From Isoetes taiwanensis (taxonomy: Eukaryota > Streptophyta > Lycopodiopsida > Isoetales > Isoetaceae), in NCBI GenBank assembly GCA_021234155.1, contig JAJEKV010000010.1, positions 18,079,418 through 18,143,417 of the forward strand: 64,000 nucleotides of DNA. Reading direction: 5' to 3'. Below are positions 59,104 through 64,000 of the stretch, piece by piece; within the stretch, counting starts at the first letter, position 1, and each line of letters starts with the position of its first letter. The notes under the pieces are model-generated. The model had not been told where the DNA came from, ran no database searches, and worked only from the letters and a program-made list of their open reading frames with translations. Position numbers and translations under genes: made by a program.

Positions 59104-59112
59104 CTATTTATA
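59104..59112 (-). promoter_or_regulatory. TATA box before the H3-tail ORF
   Basis: TATAAATAG on the minus strand, about 100 nt before the ATG at 59003. Same nonamer and similar spacing as before accessory ORF 2, suggesting internal promoters separate from the LTR. Confidence 0.6.
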
Positions 59113-59216
59113 GCTTGTAAAAATTTTTAGGTCAAAACTCAAATTGCTCTGTTTAACATGCTAAGGCACCAACTTATCTAAAATTTATGCTTATTTCAGA
59201 CTTTTCCTACCTATTG

Positions 59217-59284
59217 GTCTCACAGCTTGCGCCTCGTTCCAATACTAATGTTTTAGTTTTGCGACCAGGCGCGAGCTGTGAGAT
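59217..59284. repeat. 67-bp hairpin repeat, copy 10
   Basis: GTCTCACAGCTTGCGCCTCG to GCGACCAGGCGCGAGCTGTGAGATC. Core and arms are both well preserved. Confidence 0.9.
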
Positions 59285-59407
59285 CTCATACATTTCTAGG
59301 GTTTTTAGGTAATTAAAACATGCTATTCTAACTAATTCCTACCTTAGAATTAGCCTTACCACATTATTTTTCTCAAATTCATCACGTTTTGGTGTTCTTG
59401 GCTCAAT

Positions 59408-59436
59408 GTCTCATAGCTTGCGCCTCGCTTCAAAAC
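59408..59436. repeat. Hairpin repeat, copy 11 (half)
   Basis: TCTCATAGCTTGCGCCTCGC followed by TTCAAAACA, then the unit is cut off by the dispersed repeat starting at 59441. The break marks the end of recognisable retroelement sequence. Confidence 0.8.
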
Positions 59437-59440
59437 AAAA

Positions 59441-59510
59441 AAACCATCATTCAATTAAATTGGGATTATGTCTTAATTTTGGGATAAATTTTATATTGCA
59501 CTTTTTTAGT
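59441..59510 (+). repeat. Dispersed repeat shared with 9718-9787
   Basis: About 70 bp nearly identical to the sequence just beyond the recombinase element. Here it interrupts a hairpin repeat, so it looks like the end of an insertion, perhaps the left end of the element carrying the transposase remnant to its right. Confidence 0.7.
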
Positions 59511-59691
59511 AACTTTGTTAAATTCACTTTTTTAGTAACTTTGTTGCCCTTAGACTAGAATAGACGTTAACATATAATCACACACGGGAATATAAATTCA
59601 CACCTTAACTTCAAATTACAAAATCATATATCATGAAACTCAAGTAGTACACAACTTTTATTAAAAGTGATTGATACATAGTAACTGTTTA

Positions 59692-62653
59692 TCATTTTTC
59701 CACCAACATCCCCAAGGATATGAGAACCTTATTCCTTACATCCTGAGGTATTGTAACTCTCGCTGTTTTACTAGGAATAGTTTTTGGAGTCCATGAGTAC
59801 AATACGGTTTCAATGTCTAGCCAAAGATCAGGATCACTAGGATTTCTCCTCCACCTCTTTGTCCAACAATCTGAATATCTTTCTTTATCGGTGACATTAC
59901 TCAACTGATGTACTGGACACCACCATTCCACGCGCACCTTATTGAAGTTAACATCACCTTCTTCTTTGCAAATATCCGAGATAGTCCATCCCAACCACAC
60001 TGGATAGGTCTCTAGATCTGCTGGTTTTACTACTACAAATTGGTGGCACTCCACGTCAGTAGAAGGTTCATAACAATCCATGCCTAGATATTTTGGCCTA
60101 TCCTTCTTAGGACCAACATAGTGTTTATCAGATTGAGGAGGAGCATATGCCTTCACAATGCTAGTAATGGTACCATCATCTTCGTCAAGACCAGCCTAAT
60201 GTTTTCCACTTACTTTTAGGGAACCACCCTTCCAACAGCTGTTCTGAGGATGTGTCTACCTCATCCAACAAGTTGATCACCTTCTTCCAATAATCTATCA
60301 ATGCACGATTAGTCTCATCTGAATTAGTTTGCCAATGCTTGATGTAGTCATTGATGCCATCCTTAGTCAAGCCCAATTGCTTGACTTCTTCAGTTGGTTT
60401 TAGAGCTTTTGGTTGACCAGGAGGTATCATAGGCTTGCCATTTGCATCCCCTCAAGGCCAAATTTCTGCCCCACCTCTCCACTTCTCCTCTGAAGGTCTC
60501 ATTTTCCATTGCATGATTGGAATCCCTTCTCTCACCCAAAAAGTGAATTGAAGAGGTCTAGAATGACCTTCCATGTCGAGAGCATAACCATCCACAAAAC
60601 TCTTCCAATCAGGCACTTCTTCTATGATAGATCCTATAGGAGATGGATTTGTACATCCATGAAATATTTCCAATAGCCTGGGAAAGTTGGTAACTGTCTG
60701 CTGTCTCAATACATGACTATATTTTCCAAACAATGCATCCACATCCTCATGAGTATGTCCCGCATTAGGAACCCCAAATTGACTCTTTCAAAAAATACCC
60801 ACAAATTGTTAAGTAGGATAAGAAAGAAAACATCCACCTATTCTTATTTTGACCAGCACAATTATCTAGTTGCAAGAGGAGCTTTTACAGGCAGATCTCG
60901 AGGTTTAGCACGAGATGTTGAAGCTCCAACATGTTCATTAGGTCCATTCCTCCTAAATCTTGCCTTGCTAAACTTTTCAATACTATTAGGGGTTCCATCC
61001 AACAATGCACTATGTAGTGCCCGGCTAGTCAGAGGATCCTGGGGTGACCATTGTAACCCTTCTCATAGTTTCTTAAACACCTCATGATACTCCCAATGTG
61101 AAAATCTGGACCATCACTCCACAACTCTAAACCGAAATGGCCATAATAGGTCCGAGATCGCCCATGCAATATTGCCCCATCATTGAAATCAAAAGGGTAT
61201 GATCTTCCACATGACTTAGGAATGTACTTGAATTGTGGAAGACAAGTCTTCTGTTGGTCCATTTTATCATGTATAATACATAGATAGTTATTAGGTTCCA
61301 TTGCGGATAAGGTCCTCCACATCCAATAAGTTGATCTACATGATAGTTGATCCGGCCATATGGTCCTTCATATGTTCCCTTATCTTTGCCCTTAGACTTG
61401 GTTGCACGCCTTATCTAGTGTCTCCTTCAGCTTAGCACATAAATTGCACTTGGCAAAGTTGTTTGAAGTTGCTATGGTCACATGCTTGAAATGCTTATTC
61501 CATAGCCTACTAAAACTGGCCGGGATATAGAGGCCACTCCAAGTTCCCGAGCAATGCATTTATTTCCTCTAATATGCTCTTCCGGGTACAATGGGATGGC
61601 AATCTCTTTTCAACAATAACTCTACCCCTGTTCATCCTTCTTACTCTTATGTGGCATGTTTTCTCTCGTGATTGAAATCCACATATCTTTCAAATATTTC
61701 CTTTGCAGCTATAGTTCTTGAGGTAGGCCTTACCGGGCCGTGTTCCCATGCAATGCAATTTTACTACCATTTTCATGTCTCTTTTTCCAGTTGTGCCAAG
61801 AAGAGGTTGGAATTCCATGTATAGCCATCCATGCTTTTGAACATATCCACTTTCCATTCAATGGGAATCTTTTCTTCTTTGATCTTTCATCCTGAATTGC
61901 ATAGCCAAATATGGTGTACATGAAATTCCTCCTGCTATCACACTTATGTTCCTGATATGTAGCTCTTGCTCCCACCAACTCCTCTATTGTGAACATTCTA
62001 ACACAAGAAGCCCAACAACATTCACCTCCTCTAACCTTCATCATAGCTTCAGGAGAACAATCATAATCTGACTTGCATCTTTTGGTGGGATAATGTTTGA
62101 AAGTTGGAAGTGGCCTCTTGCTACACTGTGTAAACATTATTGACAATGGTTCTACATCTATAGGAAACGTGTAGTTCCCCTCCAGTTGAATACTGTCCCT
62201 AGGCCATGCAACAATAGTTGGAACCTCTAGTTGCTTCACACAAGCTAGGCATTCTTGTTTGCCTGAACCCTTTTCCTTCCAATTGTCATATAATTTTGAG
62301 ATTGCCACACCTAACCTGTCCTCCCCTAATCTTTCATCATTCACTGCATTGATAGGATCTGCTAGAACAATAATCCCTTCTCCTACTGCCTCTCTGTTGC
62401 ATGCATGCAGGATCTTGACCTTTTTGTTTTTCCAATCGACCCTAGTATAAAGTACAATTTCCTTTCCTGTGGCATCATCCTTTTCATTTGAGGTCTTTTC
62501 CTTTCCTTTGCCATCATCTTTGTCATCTTCATCCTTTTCATTTCTGGTCTTTTCCTTTCCTTTCCCATCATCTTTGTCATCTTCATTAGTTGGGGATTTT
62601 TCTTTGCTTTGATCACCATCATTGGGGGCCTTGGGGGATTTAGCATTTTGCAT
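59692..62653 (-). pseudogene. DDE-type transposase (GHTHEDVD family), degenerate
   Basis: From MQNAKSPKAPN (62653, minus) an intact 307-codon frame runs through an acidic/Lys repeat region, Cys-rich CECC-type segments and WICSKAWMAIHGIPTSSWHN, the N-terminal part of this family. Broken frames follow with FAKCNLCAKLKETLDKA, HDKMDQQKTCLP (first catalytic Asp region, 61271-61236), YYGHFGLELWSDGPDFHIGS, and GHTHEDVDALFGKY (third catalytic motif, about 60760-60719). The C-terminus (60156-59692) has KYLGMDCYEPSTDVEC, WLGWTISDICKE and VRVEWWCP, a BAH/chromo-like tail seen in these proteins. Part of the core between SDGPDF and GHTHED is missing or replaced (60770-61030), and at least four frame changes occur. 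Family knowledge: large DDE transposases widespread in non-seed plants and animals. Confidence 0.75.
62489..62600 (-). repeat. In-frame 39-bp-type repeats in the transposase N-terminus
   Basis: The peptide DDKDDGKGKEKT is encoded twice in tandem (with NEKD spacers) near residues 20-55 of the DDE protein. An expanded acidic/basic linker. Confidence 0.75.
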
Positions 62654-62973
62654 GCCATTGACCTAAAATGAATAAAAACCTATAGTAAGTTAGCATATCC
62701 AAATAACATCTCCCTAACATGTTCTTAAATGAAAGTTAACCTTAATAATAACCTTAATAACCTATAATAACTTAATCTATAATAATAATAAGTTAACCTA
62801 TAATATAGTAACTTGTAATAACCTTTAATGTTGTAACCTTAAAAACAACTTTAAGGCTTTAGGTTAGCACTTTTAAGGTTAGAAGTTGTAAGGTTAAAAC
62901 TTCTAACCTTCAATAAATATAACCTTAGCCTAAAACTTTTAAAACTTAAAACTTCTAAATTCAAATTCATAAA

Positions 62974-63098
62974 CCTTAAATCTTAAATCTTATATTAACC
63001 TTAAATCTTAAATCTTATATTAACCTTAAATCTTAAATCTTATATAAACCTTAAATCTTAAATCTTATATAAACCTAAATCTTATATTAACCTTAACC
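62974..63098 (+). repeat. 25-bp tandem repeat
   Basis: Units CCTTAAATCTTAAATCTTAT plus ATWAA start at 62974, 62999, 63024 and 63049, with partial units after 63074. Surrounding DNA (62740-63150) is made of related CTTAAA/TAACCT words. Confidence 0.9.
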
Positions 63099-63239
63099 TT
63101 AAATCTTCAAATTCATTAACCTTAAATCTTATAACTTATATAACCCTTGCAATAAATGTTCGCGGCAGTTATTATGGCGCGGTACGAAATTTTTTAAAGC
63201 AGTTATTATTTCCAGTTCACAATCCCTTTCCAACTTTTC

Positions 63240-63500
63240 CAGCTTTTCTGTCTCTCATTCGAACTTCGAACTCTGGTGCGCTTCCGAACTCGCTTTCGAA
63301 CTGCTCGCTTCGAGCCGCTTCGAATCGCTTCGCTTCGATCTATCGCTGCCGCTTCGAACTATCGCCGCTTTGAACTATCTCAATGTCTGCTTCAATCTCT
63401 CGTGGGCGCTTCAATCTTTGCATGCAATCTGCTTCAATCTCGTGGGCGCTTCAATCTGCTTCAATCTGCATCGAATCGCTCTTTTAGAAACTATGCTTTA
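63240..63500 (-). repeat. GCTTCGAA and GCTTCAATC simple repeats
   Basis: TCGCTTCGA variants repeat through 63270-63370, then GCTTCAATCTCGTGGGC units recur at about 63385-63465. On the minus strand this is GATTGAAGC-rich DNA upstream of the DDE transposase start and could be its leader. No gene recognised. Confidence 0.6.
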
Positions 63501-64000
63501 AACTTCGGCTTCTATATGCTTTAAACTTCGGCTTTTTCGAGCTTTTCGGCTTCTACAATCATCTGCTTTAGGGTTTTCGGCTCAAAGGTGTTTTCGGCTC
63601 AAAGGTTTGTAGGCTTTTTGGTTTTTGGTTTTTCGCTCTTTGACTTTGGTTTTTGTGTTAAAGCTTCTCGGTCTCCAAATCATACGCTTTTTGTGTTAAA
63701 GATTTTTTCGGCTTCTTAAGGCTCAAATCATCTCGAATCAAATCATCTGCTATTGGTTTTCGATCTTTTGGTTTCGGCTCGAAGTCAGAGGCTCAATTCT
63801 TTACCACAAATAGGTTAGTATGTCTCATTCTTTACATAAATAGGTACAGAACACAAATAGGTTAGTATCTCTCATTCTTTTAGTTATTTTACAGAAAGCA
63901 TGTTATTTTACATGCATCAGTATATTTACCACGCTTAATTTAATCGCTTAATCGCCATTACTTTTACATGAATCAGAATATCCTGCTCTATGATCTTGTT
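63501..64000. other. AT-rich DNA, no gene recognised
   Basis: Short repeated words (TTTCGGCT, GGTTTTCGG, CACAAATAGGTTAGTATCTC twice at about 63805 and 63853). No coding signal or element end seen before the window stops. Confidence 0.4.

Larger units (their letters stand above)
48090..59440 (-). mobile_element. Ty3/gypsy chromovirus with accessory leader genes (minus)
   Basis: Transcribed right to left: hairpin repeats, H3-tail ORF (about 59003-58014), hairpins, a second accessory ORF (about 57027-55560), gag (about 55310-54320), protease, RT, RNase H, integrase, chromodomain (ending about 50530), 3' UTR, PPT and LTR. Domain order PR-RT-RH-INT plus a C-terminal chromodomain defines a Ty3/gypsy chromovirus. 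No 5' LTR or PBS is found; the sequence breaks at 59440 against a dispersed repeat. Frames are interrupted in nearly every domain, so as read it is not functional. It shares LTR, leader layout and 3' end with the non-autonomous copies and is their plausible source of enzymes. Confidence 0.85.

Noticed and set aside
59090-59440. 5' LTR or PBS of the minus-strand element
   Set aside because: No TGTGACGT/ACGTCACA ends and no complement of TGGTATCAGAGC found; the sequence ends in a cut hairpin repeat.
62974-63098. Telomere-like repeat
   Set aside because: Unit is 25 bp (CCTTAAATCTTAAATCTTAT type), not CCCTAAA or a close variant; interpreted as a local minisatellite.

Overview
The window looks like transposon-dominated nuclear DNA of a land plant. 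Evidence: plant-type gene remnants (a GT14/DUF266 glycosyltransferase and an alkaline/neutral invertase), short GT-AG introns of 60-90 nt, Ty3/gypsy chromovirus sequences and long AT-rich intergenic stretches. An intact Crypton/KIAA1958-type tyrosine recombinase gene and a DDE transposase with a GHTHEDVDALF signature make a non-seed plant (fern, lycophyte or bryophyte) my best guess; the lineage is inference.

Layout. 1-6.1 kb: AT-rich DNA with a perfect 36-bp palindrome, a degenerate AGATTC satellite and two partial genes side by side on the minus strand (GT14 at 4156-5025, invertase at about 5715-6062). 6.3-9.65 kb: a seven-exon, frame-intact tyrosine recombinase gene enclosed by a 17-bp inverted repeat and a 114-bp near-palindrome. 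9.65-12.6 kb: no gene recognised, several small repeats. 12617-19288 (segment A) recurs almost unchanged at 41532-48089 (segment B).

19.3-41.5 kb: a minus-strand LTR fragment, then a head-to-tail array LTR(truncated)-internal-LTR-internal-LTR of a large non-autonomous element: LTRs of 1.6 kb (TGTGACGT...ACGTCACA), a PBS matching initiator tRNA-Met, internal regions of 8.2-8.5 kb, and no recognisable pol. 48090 to about 59440: a minus-strand relative with the same LTR and 3' region that does encode gag, DSGS protease, RT, RNase H, integrase and a chromodomain, all frame-broken, plus two extra genes upstream of gag.

The most striking signal is that the first open frame of the autonomous relative begins MARTKQTARK, exactly the histone H3 tail (A1-K9); a non-autonomous copy has MRTKQTAR at the corresponding place, between the same 67-bp hairpin repeats. 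A chromatin-targeting retroelement family with its own H3-tail mimic would be a new arrangement as far as I know. 59.4-62.7 kb: a degenerate DDE transposase gene on the minus strand; 62.7-64 kb: simple and tandem repeats.

Caution: the repeated copies differ mostly in small clusters around CAG/CTG/CCG-type sites and in homopolymers, so part of the apparent decay, and possibly the A/B duplication, may come from sequencing or assembly rather than biology.
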